Shown: piece by piece, positions 26,490 to 35,065 of the stretch
Position numbering within the stretch: the stretch's first letter is position 1
Layout of the letters: each line of letters begins with the position of its first letter
NCBI GenBank assembly: GCA_019695185.1
Contig: JAIBAN010000020.1
Location: 27,943-91,942 of the forward strand
DNA length: 64,000 nt
DNA from: Blastocatellia bacterium
GTDB lineage: Bacteria; Acidobacteriota; Blastocatellia; Chloracidobacteriales; Chloracidobacteriaceae
Reading direction: 5' to 3'
Program-made: the position numbers and the translations under genes
Notes under the pieces: generated by a model
The model's database searches: none
What the model was told of the DNA's origin: nothing
What the model saw: the letters and a program-made list of their open reading frames with translations, nothing else

Positions 26490-26531
26490 TGAGCCGTACT
26501 GGGATCGAACCAGTGACCCGCAGATTAAGAG
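26490..26531 (-). other. 3' remnant of a tRNA-Lys(CUU) gene: prophage attachment site
   Basis: On the minus strand the text reads as the 3' part of a tRNA: anticodon loop CTCTTAA (anticodon CTT), the 3' strand of the anticodon stem (TCTGC), variable loop GGGTC, a perfect T-arm (ACTGG, TTCGATC, CCAGT), acceptor strand ACGGCTC and A as discriminator. The 5' half is absent: the bases beyond the loop cannot pair as anticodon stem or D-arm. Such 3' fragments are left at one end when an integrase recombines inside a tRNA gene. CCA is not encoded. The intact gene should lie at the other prophage end, outside the window. Confidence 0.8.
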
Positions 26532-26611
26532 TGTATTTTCAACGGTTTACGGTGATTTCGCACGGTTCTGAATAACAATTTTTCAGCAGGTTGCAGCCGC
26601 TCCGGGACTCC

Positions 26612-26639
26612 AAACGGTTCGAAACAATTTCGAACGTTT
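26612..26639. repeat. TTCGAAA/TTTCGAA inverted repeat next to the endolysin end
   Basis: GTTCGAAA and TTTCGAAC (26617-26635) are perfect arms around a 3-base centre. On the minus strand it lies just after the endolysin stop, where AACG/CGTT extend the stem with one bulged base. It could be a transcription end or an operator of the same type as 21553-21569. Confidence 0.5.
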
Positions 26640-26652
26640 TTGCCTATCTCGG

Positions 26653-27285
26653 TCACAAAAATGTCACATTCGCAAAAATCTTCTTGGCCGCTTTGTGAAA
26701 CGCTTCACGTTCTGTCAGCCCCAAAAGGGCGCGATTGATTTTGCGAGTCAATTCCCTGAAGTTCCCCACATCTGCCAATCCTGACAAGCTGTTTGCGCTC
26801 CAATAAGCGCACGCGCTCAAAACCGCCCCCCTTGGCTCGGCCACGAGTTCCGGATGATTCAGCCAGTCCTGTCCGCAGGCTTTTCCGTAGGCCCGGTAAT
26901 TGTCTTTCCCGGTCAATTGAAAAATCCCCCGGCCACGATACCGCCACCCATCCCCACTTCGCTCGTCACCATTGCCAAGCTTGTTGGCATAGGCCCGGTT
27001 CGCAATCCGTTCCGGCTGTCTGGCATAAATGGTTGCAGTGGACCGGTCAAACCGGTTCGGGAATGTGGCAACGAGACCAGGTGCGCTGTAATTGAGATTT
27101 TCCGTCAATCGGGTAAACCCGCCAGTCTCATGGGCGGCTTGTGCCATAAATGCCGCCACTCGCGCCGGGGTGGTAATCCCGAATTTAGGAAAAAACTCGT
27201 TGATTGCCGCCACGAGTTCCGCAGACCATGCTGGGTTTGCCGTCGGCGCAAAGGCGTGAAATTGTTCGAGAGTGATTCCGCTCAT
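26653..27285 (-). CDS. GH19 chitinase-like endolysin
   Basis: A 210-residue cell-wall hydrolase of glycoside hydrolase family 19. The catalytic Glu is in AAHETGG (near residue 52), and the family hallmark region RGRGIFQLTGKDNY (near 117-130) is complete, with the late W in CAYWSAN. GH19 enzymes of phages cleave the peptidoglycan glycan strand to release progeny. No signal peptide is seen, so a holin is needed. Its start overlaps the tail-tip gene stop as ATGA, making it the last gene of the leftward late operon, next to the attachment site. Confidence 0.92.
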   Translation of the reverse strand: MSGITLEQFHAFAPTANPAWSAELVAAINEFFPKFGITTPARVAAFMAQAAHETGGFTRLTENLNYSAPGLVATFPNRFDRSTATIYARQPERIANRAYANKLGNGDERSGDGWRYRGRGIFQLTGKDNYRAYGKACGQDWLNHPELVAEPRGAVLSACAYWSANSLSGLADVGNFRELTRKINRALLGLTEREAFHKAAKKIFANVTFL

Positions 27286-30200
27286 AATAAAACCAGAGTG
27301 AGGGTTGTTACAGAAACCTCGTTAGTGAAAATTGATTGAATCCCGCCGCCATACCGGTGCCGGACCTTGAACACGTAATCAGTGTTCGGACTGAGACCGG
27401 TTACCGTGAAATCAGTGGTGGCCGCTCCCACATTCCCAATGGAAACACCATCCTGGTAAATCTGGGTTTGGGTGTTGGTCGAGGAATTGCGGATCCAAAA
27501 AAGGTGAACGCTGTCGGAAGTGACCTGGTTGTACTGCAAATTCAAGGGCGGCGGATATTGGTCCGTTGGCGTGGTTACCGTCACCTCGTTTGAGAACGAC
27601 GAGAAATTCGGGCCCGTGAACGTTGCCCGCACTTTATAGGTGTATGACGTGTTTGCCGTCACGGATGTATCGGTGTAGCTGTAGGTGCTGGCTCCGACTG
27701 TCGCGTAATAGAGCCCGTTCCGGTAAATCTCAAAGCCATTGTTCGAGGTGTAGGGGAATTGCCAATCCAGCACAATGCTGGTTGGTCCTGTTGCCTGGGC
27801 TACCAAAGCTGTGGGGGCAGGATAAGCCCCCGCTGGCGTGCTTACGGTTGCCTCGTTGCTGTAGGCCGAGAACTGGCCATTCCCGTAATAATGGCGAAGT
27901 TTGTAAATGTAGGTGTTCCCCGGCAAAACAGAATAATCGTCGTAAGTTGTTCGGGTTGGGTCAAGAATCAGTTCCCCGGCAATTCCCGTGCGGGCAAGCC
28001 GGGTTTCGGTGTTGCTGGTCGTGTTGCGGGTCCATGCCAGATTGACAATTGATCCGGAAAAGCTGGGAATCGTCAGGTTGCTGGGGGCAGGCAGATTTGA
28101 GGGGAAATCAACACCGGCAGTCGAAATCTCGGCTGAATAGTTGGGACCGGAATAAACGTTGCGGACCGAATAATAATAGACGGTGCCAACCACCCCGGTT
28201 GTATCGGTGTAGGTGGTCGTAGTGGCTCCGAGGGTTGCCAGCAGCGTCCGACCAAACCCTCCTGACTGCTGCCGGTAAACTTCAACCCCGGTATTGGTGG
28301 TGCTGTTGCGGGTCCAGTTGAGTTGAACCTGACCAGGCGCTGTTGTGGCACTCAGGCCGGTTGGAGCCGAATAGGTTCCGGTGCTGTTGGTGGTGCCATT
28401 GGCGCTCGATGAGAACGCCGAGTAATTCCCCCCTGAATAAACGTTGCGCACCTGATATTTGTAGGTCGTCCCCGGCTGGAGCCCGGATCGCTGATACGTT
28501 GTGACAGCGGCCCCCAGGGTGGCAACCAGAAAATAGGTGCTTGAAGTCGGTGACAGTGCCTCCCAAACCTCAACCCCGGTGTTGGTCGTGCTGTTGCGGG
28601 TCCACGAAAGATTGAGCGCCGTATCTGATGCGGCTGAAACGGAAAGCGAGGTCGGAGCCGGGAACGCCGAGTTTGACGGCGTGGTGACAGTTGCCTCGTT
28701 TGAAAATCCGGAATCCCCGCCGGAATAACTGTTGTAAACCTTATAGGTGTAGGTGGTGGCCGGGTTGCAGGCGTTATCCGTATAGGTCGTGGTGGTTGCC
28801 CCCACTGTGGCCAGAAAAACCCCGTTTCTATAAATCGAGGCACTTGTGTTGCTCGTGGTGTTGCGAGTCCAACTCAGTGCAACCGAAAACTCACTCTGGG
28901 CAATGGCCGAAAGGTTGAGCGGTGCCGGGAACTGCACGCCGCCTTGGGTGGTGGCCTGTGCGGTGTTCGAGTAATTGCTGAGGTTTCCGCCTGAAAAGCT
29001 GTTGCGCACCTGATAGGTGTAGGTGGTGTTGCTGGAAAGCCCGGTATCGCTGAACGTGGTTACAGCGGCCCCCAGAGTGGTCAGAAGCGCCCCATTGCGG
29101 AAAATCTGCACACCGGTGTTGCTCGTGGTGTTGCGAGTCCAGCTCAGATCAATCTGAGAAGTGCTGGCAGCCGTGGCCGTCAGGCCGGAAGGTGCCGGAT
29201 AGGTCTCGCTGTTGGTGGTGGCGTTCACCGTGGCCGTAAAATCCGAAATCTGGGCATTTGGATACAGGTGCCGGATTTTGTAAAAATATTGGGTTGAGGC
29301 CGAAAGCCCGGTGTCGCTGTAGGTTGTGGTGCCTACGTTGACCGTGACGAGCAAGGACATGCTTGAAGTCGAAGTTCCCCGCCAAATCTCAGTGCGCAGC
29401 GGCCCGCCGGTGGTTGAATCGGTCCAGGCCAAATTGATTTGAGAGGTGCTGGCAGCCGTGGCAGAAAGCCCAGTGGGGGCAGCATATCCCCCGCCTGTTC
29501 CACCGGTCGTTAATGTCCGGCAGATGGTGGCCGCATACGGACTTGTTTTGCTGCCTGAGAAATAATGCACGAGCAAAATCGTGTATTCAGTGTCGGCAGT
29601 CAATCCGGTAATCGAATAGCTCGTTGCGGATCCGCTGGAAAGCCCGGTGTCAACAAATCCGTCCCGGTAAACCAGGATGCAATTGGTTGAGGTGTTGTCG
29701 GTCGCGTTCCGAGTCCAGGTGATGTCAATTTGCGTGGCGCTGACGGCCACAGCAACCAGGTTGGTCGGTGCCAGCCGCGAGCCGCTTGATTCAGTGGTAT
29801 TGGCCGTGGTTTGGGCAGAATAATCAGAGAAAGCTGTCCCGTACTTTGCCCGTACCTGATGGTTGTAGCTTAGGCCCGCACTCAAACCCGAATCATTGTA
29901 ATAGAACTGAGTCCCCGGAACGGTGCCCACAAGCGCGCCATTCCGGTAAATCTCAAATCCGGTTTGACCGGTGCCGGTTGGATACCAGCAGAATCGCGCC
30001 TTGGTGGAGCCGGACACGTCGCCCTTGCCGGATTGGGTGCTTGTCACCGGTGCCGGATAAAAAGCTGAAGTGGTGATTGAAACCTCATTTGAGAAATCCG
30101 AGACACCAGCGGCATAAACGTTTTTGACTTTGTAATAATAGAGCGTTGTGGTTGCGGTTGACCCGTCAATGTACTCGGTCACCTTCCCGGCGGTTGCGAT

Positions 30201-33185
30201 CATGGCATAGGTGCCACCTGAACCGGTTTTGCGCCAGATTTCCACCCCGGTATTTTCGGTCGTGTTGGCTGTCCAAGTCAGCCGCACATTGCTCGTGCTG
30301 TTGAGTAGGGCAGCCGCGAGCCCTGACGGTGCCGTTTGCTGAATCACCACGTTGCCGAGGCCCTCAAATGTTTTTGCGCTGGTGATATTCGAAAAAGATT
30401 CATCCCCTGCCGGGTTCACCCGAAAATCATAGGTGGTGTTTGGCAACAGCCCTGTCACCTGATAGCTCGTGGCACCGGCTGCCGTCAGGGTTCCGGCTGC
30501 GGTTGCGGTTGCCTGCCTGTCATTCGGCACGATGTACCACGTCACGCTGACGCCGCTCGTGCCGGAATATTCCCACGTCAAATCCACGGTTGAAGCCGAT
30601 GACGGAACCGCTTTCAGGTTCCGGATCACATACGAACCTGGGTCTGTAGCTGGCGGCTGGGTGGTGCGGAACGTCTCACCAATCACCCAAAACGGCTGGC
30701 TGAAACCGAATTTGTTCCGCAATCGAAACTTGTAAATCGCCTCTGGTGAATTGTACGGCGTTTCGGCCACGTCCTTGAACCCTATCGGGTCGGCGTATTT
30801 TCGAACATGGGAGATGGTCGCAGCCACGCCATCACCCTGAAATGGGTACAGCCTCGCCGCCAGGATCAAAGTCAAAAAACGGTCATAGACGGTGATTTCC
30901 GCCGCGTCAATGCTGGCGGCGTTGGCTTCGAGGTCGGTCAACCGGTTCGGAATTCGGACCGAGAGCACCGATTGCACTTTGTCATCCGGCAGGCGCTTTC
31001 GGTCAATGACTTTCGCCTCGGTGATTTTGGCAATGTTCGGAATGTCAGTGTCAGTGTTGCCGTTTGCGTTCGGGTTACCTGTCCAGGTGTAAGTAAACGA
31101 GGCCGCATCATCCACGTTTTGACCGACGGTCACCGCCTTGTAGGTCCGCTCAATTCCCGCTTCGCTCGCCAGGGTTGCCACGAAAATCACCGCCGTATCA
31201 ATCAGAGAAAACCTTTCTCCGGCAATGTGGCTGCCAATCTGGTCAGATGTGCCTTTTTGCCCCCGGCGGAGATTCGAAAGCGTAAACCGCCGTGGGAAAC
31301 CGGAAACCTGCGAGGCCGTTTCCCATTGAATTACCTCGTTGCCCAGAATGGCGAGATTGGCCCCCGCATCCAAGTCGCCACCGGATGCACTCGCCAAAGA
31401 ACCAAAATACAAATCCACCGTCACCGTGTTCGTAGTGTCCGTACCGGTGCCGGTGAAGTTTCCGAGCGCGCCCACGGCAACGCCCATCGTTGCCTGATTC
31501 GACCACTCGGCGATTTTTTCAAAACCCAAGCCCATATCCTTGAAAAGAGCCGCCCCTTCCCAATTTCCCGGCCCGCGTGCTGCACAGGCCGCGTAATAGC
31601 CGAGTTCCGGGTCACCGGCCCGCAAATTGGGCAAATTGAACAAGGTGGCAATGGATTGCGGCGGCGTGTTGACTGGAAACGGCTCGTAGCCGTCCCCTCC
31701 GTCGCCCTGGCCAGCCGGGTCGAATACCGAGACTTCCTGGGCGACTCCCACAAACTGCAACGGTGCCGGCGCTGTCCCCCGCACTTCCTTGATTCGCACA
31801 AAATAGGTGAAGCCGCCAATTTCAACCGTGATGCTGTCAGTCGGCTTCAACCATGCGTATTTCCACCCCAATGGCAACGCAAATTGATTGCGTTCCAACC
31901 AGGCTTGATAGAGTTCCCGCTGTGCCAGCAAGCGGGCCTCGCGCGGAATCAGCGTGCATGGCACGTCCAGCGTCTCGGTTTTTTCCGAGCGCACGGCCTG
32001 CCGGGTTTCCCGTTGGGTGTTGGATTGCCCGTCCCGTCGAGGGTCAAAAAACTTCACCTCGATTTGCCGGGAAAGCTGCGGCTCGTCAATCAGGGTCGAA
32101 TCAATCAAAGGCGGCGGTTCGTTGGATTCCGTTTGCGGTCCGCCTTCCTGCACTCCCAAGTCATCTTCCGAGATCATCGCCACGGGATCAGCCGTCAGGA
32201 GGGTACCCCGCACCACGCCATCAGCCTCGTAGAAATCGCAGTTGTACACCCTGGCCAGGATTTCAAGCATACTTTTTGGTGATGACCGGGTTGCCTGCAC
32301 GAATCCGCGCACCTCGATGTTTTCAAGGGCGGTGAAATTAAAATCAGCCGGTGCCAGCCCTACGGTGCCGCATAACTCCGCGCAAATCTCATCCAAGGTT
32401 TTGACGGTTTTGTGTTCCACCTGGAACGTGAAGTTGGGCACCGCGTTACCAAACTTCGTCAAATTGAATTTTTCGAAAACAACATAGCACCGGCCCCGGT
32501 AGGCAGGGGTTGAGCCGGTTCCCTTTTTGCCATCCACATCCGCCTGTATCAAAGGGTCCACCAATTGGGTGTCATTTCCCGGATAGATGGCAATCGAGGC
32601 GAAATTGCCTGAATTGGTGGTCAGGTTAATGGTGCCGGTGCCGTCCGGCGTGGTCACCTGGTCGTAGCGGTCAATTGAGTAGCTGCCGTTCGGGTTGGGG
32701 GGCAAAAACTGGTTGTAATCAGTGTCAGGGGCTGCATCCGGGTCATACACTCCAGATGGCCCCGTTGATGCCTCGGAGGTGTCCTCGTTGTAAATGAGGG
32801 TGGTGTTTGCCCAAATCTTTGTGACTTTCAGCGGCCCCAGGCCGAGCATGACGGCCAAATCCACATCATAGGTGATGTCTTCCGTCGCCGGTCGCCGAGG
32901 CCCTTTCCCGCCGGATGTCTTTTCGGTTTTCTTCCGGATGCCCGATGTCCAAATCACGTTCCCGGCAATAACGAGGCCCCCGCCTTTGTTGTCCGTTGGG
33001 TTGGCACCGTAAATGCGCGGGATGTTCTGGCCATAGGCCGAGTTCTGTACAAAAAGGTCACCCTCGTATTTCCCGCGCTGGATGGCTTTAGGTTTGGGCG
33101 TGAGAAGTCTCTGGGTGATAGCCGAAGCCGCGCTTGCGGCAAGGGAAACCAAAGCTGAAATGATAAATGGTTCAGCGCCCGACAT
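27282..33185 (-). CDS. Giant tail-tip/receptor-binding protein with about 12 fibronectin-III domains
   Basis: A protein of 1,967 residues. Residues 1-850 resemble the tail-tip (host-specificity J/GTA-tip-like) proteins of long-tailed phages: a hydrophobic N-terminus (SALVSLAASAASA), then QNIPRIYGAN and a beta-rich baseplate region. From about 850 to the end there are about twelve FN3 domains of about 90 residues, with the recurring order PAP(T/S)L, LxWTRNTT(S/T)NT, (E/I)YRNG, TYTYKVRN and Y(S/T)GGNxSxFSN. Sister domains are close in sequence, suggesting recent tandem duplication. The protein ends the tail and probably contacts the host envelope. ATGA overlap to the endolysin; 14-base overlap with the NlpC gene. 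Confidence 0.88.
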   Translation of the reverse strand: MSGAEPFIISALVSLAASAASAITQRLLTPKPKAIQRGKYEGDLFVQNSAYGQNIPRIYGANPTDNKGGGLVIAGNVIWTSGIRKKTEKTSGGKGPRRPATEDITYDVDLAVMLGLGPLKVTKIWANTTLIYNEDTSEASTGPSGVYDPDAAPDTDYNQFLPPNPNGSYSIDRYDQVTTPDGTGTINLTTNSGNFASIAIYPGNDTQLVDPLIQADVDGKKGTGSTPAYRGRCYVVFEKFNLTKFGNAVPNFTFQVEHKTVKTLDEICAELCGTVGLAPADFNFTALENIEVRGFVQATRSSPKSMLEILARVYNCDFYEADGVVRGTLLTADPVAMISEDDLGVQEGGPQTESNEPPPLIDSTLIDEPQLSRQIEVKFFDPRRDGQSNTQRETRQAVRSEKTETLDVPCTLIPREARLLAQRELYQAWLERNQFALPLGWKYAWLKPTDSITVEIGGFTYFVRIKEVRGTAPAPLQFVGVAQEVSVFDPAGQGDGGDGYEPFPVNTPPQSIATLFNLPNLRAGDPELGYYAACAARGPGNWEGAALFKDMGLGFEKIAEWSNQATMGVAVGALGNFTGTGTDTTNTVTVDLYFGSLASASGGDLDAGANLAILGNEVIQWETASQVSGFPRRFTLSNLRRGQKGTSDQIGSHIAGERFSLIDTAVIFVATLASEAGIERTYKAVTVGQNVDDAASFTYTWTGNPNANGNTDTDIPNIAKITEAKVIDRKRLPDDKVQSVLSVRIPNRLTDLEANAASIDAAEITVYDRFLTLILAARLYPFQGDGVAATISHVRKYADPIGFKDVAETPYNSPEAIYKFRLRNKFGFSQPFWVIGETFRTTQPPATDPGSYVIRNLKAVPSSASTVDLTWEYSGTSGVSVTWYIVPNDRQATATAAGTLTAAGATSYQVTGLLPNTTYDFRVNPAGDESFSNITSAKTFEGLGNVVIQQTAPSGLAAALLNSTSNVRLTWTANTTENTGVEIWRKTGSGGTYAMIATAGKVTEYIDGSTATTTLYYYKVKNVYAAGVSDFSNEVSITTSAFYPAPVTSTQSGKGDVSGSTKARFCWYPTGTGQTGFEIYRNGALVGTVPGTQFYYNDSGLSAGLSYNHQVRAKYGTAFSDYSAQTTANTTESSGSRLAPTNLVAVAVSATQIDITWTRNATDNTSTNCILVYRDGFVDTGLSSGSATSYSITGLTADTEYTILLVHYFSGSKTSPYAATICRTLTTGGTGGGYAAPTGLSATAASTSQINLAWTDSTTGGPLRTEIWRGTSTSSMSLLVTVNVGTTTYSDTGLSASTQYFYKIRHLYPNAQISDFTATVNATTNSETYPAPSGLTATAASTSQIDLSWTRNTTSNTGVQIFRNGALLTTLGAAVTTFSDTGLSSNTTYTYQVRNSFSGGNLSNYSNTAQATTQGGVQFPAPLNLSAIAQSEFSVALSWTRNTTSNTSASIYRNGVFLATVGATTTTYTDNACNPATTYTYKVYNSYSGGDSGFSNEATVTTPSNSAFPAPTSLSVSAASDTALNLSWTRNSTTNTGVEVWEALSPTSSTYFLVATLGAAVTTYQRSGLQPGTTYKYQVRNVYSGGNYSAFSSSANGTTNSTGTYSAPTGLSATTAPGQVQLNWTRNSTTNTGVEVYRQQSGGFGRTLLATLGATTTTYTDTTGVVGTVYYYSVRNVYSGPNYSAEISTAGVDFPSNLPAPSNLTIPSFSGSIVNLAWTRNTTSNTETRLARTGIAGELILDPTRTTYDDYSVLPGNTYIYKLRHYYGNGQFSAYSNEATVSTPAGAYPAPTALVAQATGPTSIVLDWQFPYTSNNGFEIYRNGLYYATVGASTYSYTDTSVTANTSYTYKVRATFTGPNFSSFSNEVTVTTPTDQYPPPLNLQYNQVTSDSVHLFWIRNSSTNTQTQIYQDGVSIGNVGAATTDFTVTGLSPNTDYVFKVRHRYGGGIQSIFTNEVSVTTLTLVLL

Positions 33186-33603
33186 CAGTCACCCCCGGAA
33201 TCCTGTACCGGCCACAAACCCGGCGTTCCCAACGGGAATCAAACCGGTGCTCGCAAACGCCATTCTCAATTGCGTGAATACAGGTCCAAACGTCGCCCTC
33301 AACCTTTGAAACAATCGCAGCGTGTTGCGGCGCTCGGTAACGAATCAACAGAATATCCCCCGGCTGTACCGGCTCATCTTCCGATATGGGTTCAAGCTGG
33401 GCGTCCACCATTTCCTGTAACAATGTTCCATCTGGACGCCGCCGGTAATCGGTCCGGTCCTGCAACTCAATCCCCAAATCCCGTCCAACGCACACAAGCA
33501 ACCCGACACAATCCACCCCAATACCCTTTAGGCGTCCTTGGTGCTGGAACGGGGTTCCCAGATAGGAACGGGCAGTTTCGACAATTTGCGAGCGAGTTGG
33601 CAT
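33172..33603 (-). CDS. NlpC/P60-type tail-associated peptidase
   Basis: A 143-residue cysteine peptidase. The catalytic Cys is in GVDCVGLL (near residue 31) and the His in PQHAAIV (near 94), the NlpC/P60 order. Phage tail-tip peptidases of this family (lambda K-like) open peptidoglycan locally during DNA entry. MPTRSQIVE at 33603 was taken as start because the longer frame adds unrelated, basic residues. The gene lies directly before the tip protein, the normal place for this function in siphovirus tails. The 338 bp upstream are gene-free and full of repeats and hairpins. Confidence 0.88.
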   Translation of the reverse strand: MPTRSQIVETARSYLGTPFQHQGRLKGIGVDCVGLLVCVGRDLGIELQDRTDYRRRPDGTLLQEMVDAQLEPISEDEPVQPGDILLIRYRAPQHAAIVSKVEGDVWTCIHAIENGVCEHRFDSRWERRVCGRYRIPGVTDVGR

Positions 33604-33689
33604 GGGCGAGAACCTACCATGACCTCTTTCCCTGTTTGTGAATAAAAAACGGACCGTTGCGGACCGCAAAAGACTGACAAAAACGGTCC

Positions 33690-33871
33690 GGGTTTAACCA
33701 GGGTGACAAAAAAAACCCATTGCGGGTTTAACCAGGGTGACAAAAAAAACCCATTGCGGGTTTAACCAGGGTGACAAAAAAAACCCATTGCGGGTTTAAC
33801 CAGGGTGACAAAAAAAACCCATTACGGGTTTAACCAGGGTGACAAAAAAAACCCATTACGGGTCAAACCAA
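33690..33871 (-). repeat. Five 34-bp tandem repeats, each a terminator-like hairpin on the minus strand
   Basis: The phase GGGTTTAACC recurs at 33690, 33724, 33758, 33792 and 33826, and a decayed sixth copy begins at 33860. On the minus strand each unit holds a small hairpin (AACCC, 5-base loop, GGGTT) followed by eight T and GTCACCCTGG. Units 1-3 have TTGC in the loop region, units 4-5 TTAC. A diverged copy precedes the array at 33642-33689. The array lies between 33942 and the NlpC gene and may reduce read-through or bind a protein. Confidence 0.9.
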
Positions 33872-33881
33872 GCATGAAAAA

Positions 33882-33905
33882 GCCGCCCCGGTTTCCCAAG
33901 GCGGC
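33882..33905 (-). terminator. Intrinsic terminator after the gene at 33942
   Basis: GCCGCC (33882-33887) pairs with GGCGGC (33900-33905). The minus strand continues TTTTTCATG. It follows the gene at 33942 and the palindrome at 33907. Confidence 0.75.
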
Positions 33906-33906
33906 A

Positions 33907-33934
33907 TTCTCACTGGCAACGTTGCCAGTGAGAA
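33907..33934. repeat. 28-bp perfect palindrome, copy 1 of the phage-specific family
   Basis: Core CACTGGCAACGTTGCCAGTG flanked by TTCT and AGAA, giving 28 bp of perfect symmetry. It is placed between the stop of the gene at 33942 and its terminator. The same core recurs at 55136, 55200, 55758, 55822 and 61193. Confidence 0.95.
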
Positions 33935-33941
33935 CCGGAAA

Positions 33942-34223
33942 TTACCCTATGATATTGAGCTTTTGCTTCCCGCATTCCTCGGCGTGTTTGTTTGCTTCGT
34001 GAACAGCGAGTAAGAATTGTTCTTCGATGGTGCAAATTTCATCCAAAAGCCTCCGGGCTTTTTCCAAATCAAACCGTTTCCCGATATACGCAGTTCCCGG
34101 CCCAAACCCCTGGCCATCACTGGCAATTTGTTTCAATTGAGCAAAAATGGTATTCCGATTGATTGCCAGTTGTTCGGCTTTTTCTTTGGCCTCGACATAT
34201 CGGCCCAACGCTTCATAGTTCAT
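33942..34223 (-). CDS. Small helical phage protein, function unknown
   Basis: A 93-residue, highly helical, charged protein (EAKEKAEQLAINRN, LEKARRLLDEICTIEEQ, VHEANKHAEECGKQ). No domain was recognised. It lies in the late operon 11 bases after the DUF2163 gene and before a gene-free stretch with palindrome, terminator and tandem repeats, so it ends a transcript segment. Two Cys and two His near the C-terminal half could bind metal, but this is weak. Confidence 0.7.
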   Translation of the reverse strand: MNYEALGRYVEAKEKAEQLAINRNTIFAQLKQIASDGQGFGPGTAYIGKRFDLEKARRLLDEICTIEEQFLLAVHEANKHAEECGKQKLNIIG

Positions 34224-34234
34224 CCTGTTTCTCC

Positions 34235-35065
34235 TTATTCCGGAAAATGCACTACACGACGGTCTCCGGGAAGGTCCGGCTCGCCTTGGAAGTTGATTGC
34301 GTTTGAGAATTTATCCCGGCAGGTTCCCCGTGTCCGGTCACAGCCGGCAATGATGGTCAGCGTGTCCCCCACTCGCAGCAGTCCTGACATTGGAAGCATC
34401 AACTCGATGCGGTTCCCGAAGCTCCGCTTGACTTCCATCGAGTATCCCAAATTCTGGCCACTGGTCCAGGTCACCAACCCATAATCAAAATAGGTGTCAG
34501 CCTTGGTCACTCCAATGGTGAAAATCCGGCGATTTTCCACCGACGCAACCGATGTGTTGTAGGTGTGGGTCGCAAGGTTTGCCTTGCACTGTGAATCCCC
34601 CAGCACTCGCACCCGGCAATGCGGCGAGGTGGTTTGGCCGGTATCCTGTGCCAGCAACTGCGAAAGGCTGCGCAGTTCGGCCCGGAACATTCCGTTTCGG
34701 CAGGTGATTTCACCAAAATATCCAACCAGGCGTTGGGCATATCCAATTGATGGATTCAGATAATTGAGCACCCTGAACTCGACTCGCGCAAAATTCCATT
34801 TGCCCGCCAGAAAATCCGCTTCACTGAAAATGTTACTGGCAAGAATGGCGTTCACCTCGGTGTTGTCCGGTGCGAGCCCTGATTTCGCCTCGTACTGCGC
34901 TGGCTGAATGGGCAATGCCGTGTAAAGTTCGCCGTCAATGGTCAGGTTTCGCGTGTGAGATACAACCCGGATGGTGGTGCCATCCTGCGCCATGACTTTC
35001 CATGCCTGGCACAAGGTGGTAAGCGATTGGGCCAAATGGGTCTGCATGTCGAGCGAGACAGGCAT
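34235..35065 (-). CDS. DUF2163/phage BR0599-family tail protein
   Basis: A 276-residue protein that fits the DUF2163 (phage BR0599) family of tail-tip hub proteins. The family trait is a C-terminal Cys-rich segment, seen here as IIAGCDRTRGTCRDKF, plus a middle region SPHCRVRVLGDSQCK. The N-terminal LTTLCQAWKV and SGLAPDNTEV also fit. Such proteins connect tail tube and tip and are always near DUF2460 and NlpC/P60 genes, as here. Its start shares one base with the stop of the DUF2460 gene (TAATG), indicating coupled translation. Confidence 0.87.
   Translation of the reverse strand: MPVSLDMQTHLAQSLTTLCQAWKVMAQDGTTIRVVSHTRNLTIDGELYTALPIQPAQYEAKSGLAPDNTEVNAILASNIFSEADFLAGKWNFARVEFRVLNYLNPSIGYAQRLVGYFGEITCRNGMFRAELRSLSQLLAQDTGQTTSPHCRVRVLGDSQCKANLATHTYNTSVASVENRRIFTIGVTKADTYFDYGLVTWTSGQNLGYSMEVKRSFGNRIELMLPMSGLLRVGDTLTIIAGCDRTRGTCRDKFSNAINFQGEPDLPGDRRVVHFPE

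Noticed and set aside
26490..26560. Complete tRNA-Lys gene
   Set aside because: The 5' half (acceptor, D-arm and 5' anticodon stem) cannot be found beyond the anticodon loop, so it is a remnant.
30807..32282. 491-codon plus-strand open frame over the tail-tip gene
   Set aside because: It lies antisense to a well supported phage gene, is Arg/Pro/His-rich and has no domain; the long open frame follows from the codon bias of the minus-strand gene.
33690..33871. CRISPR array
   Set aside because: The 34-bp units are directly joined without variable spacers, and no cas gene is near.
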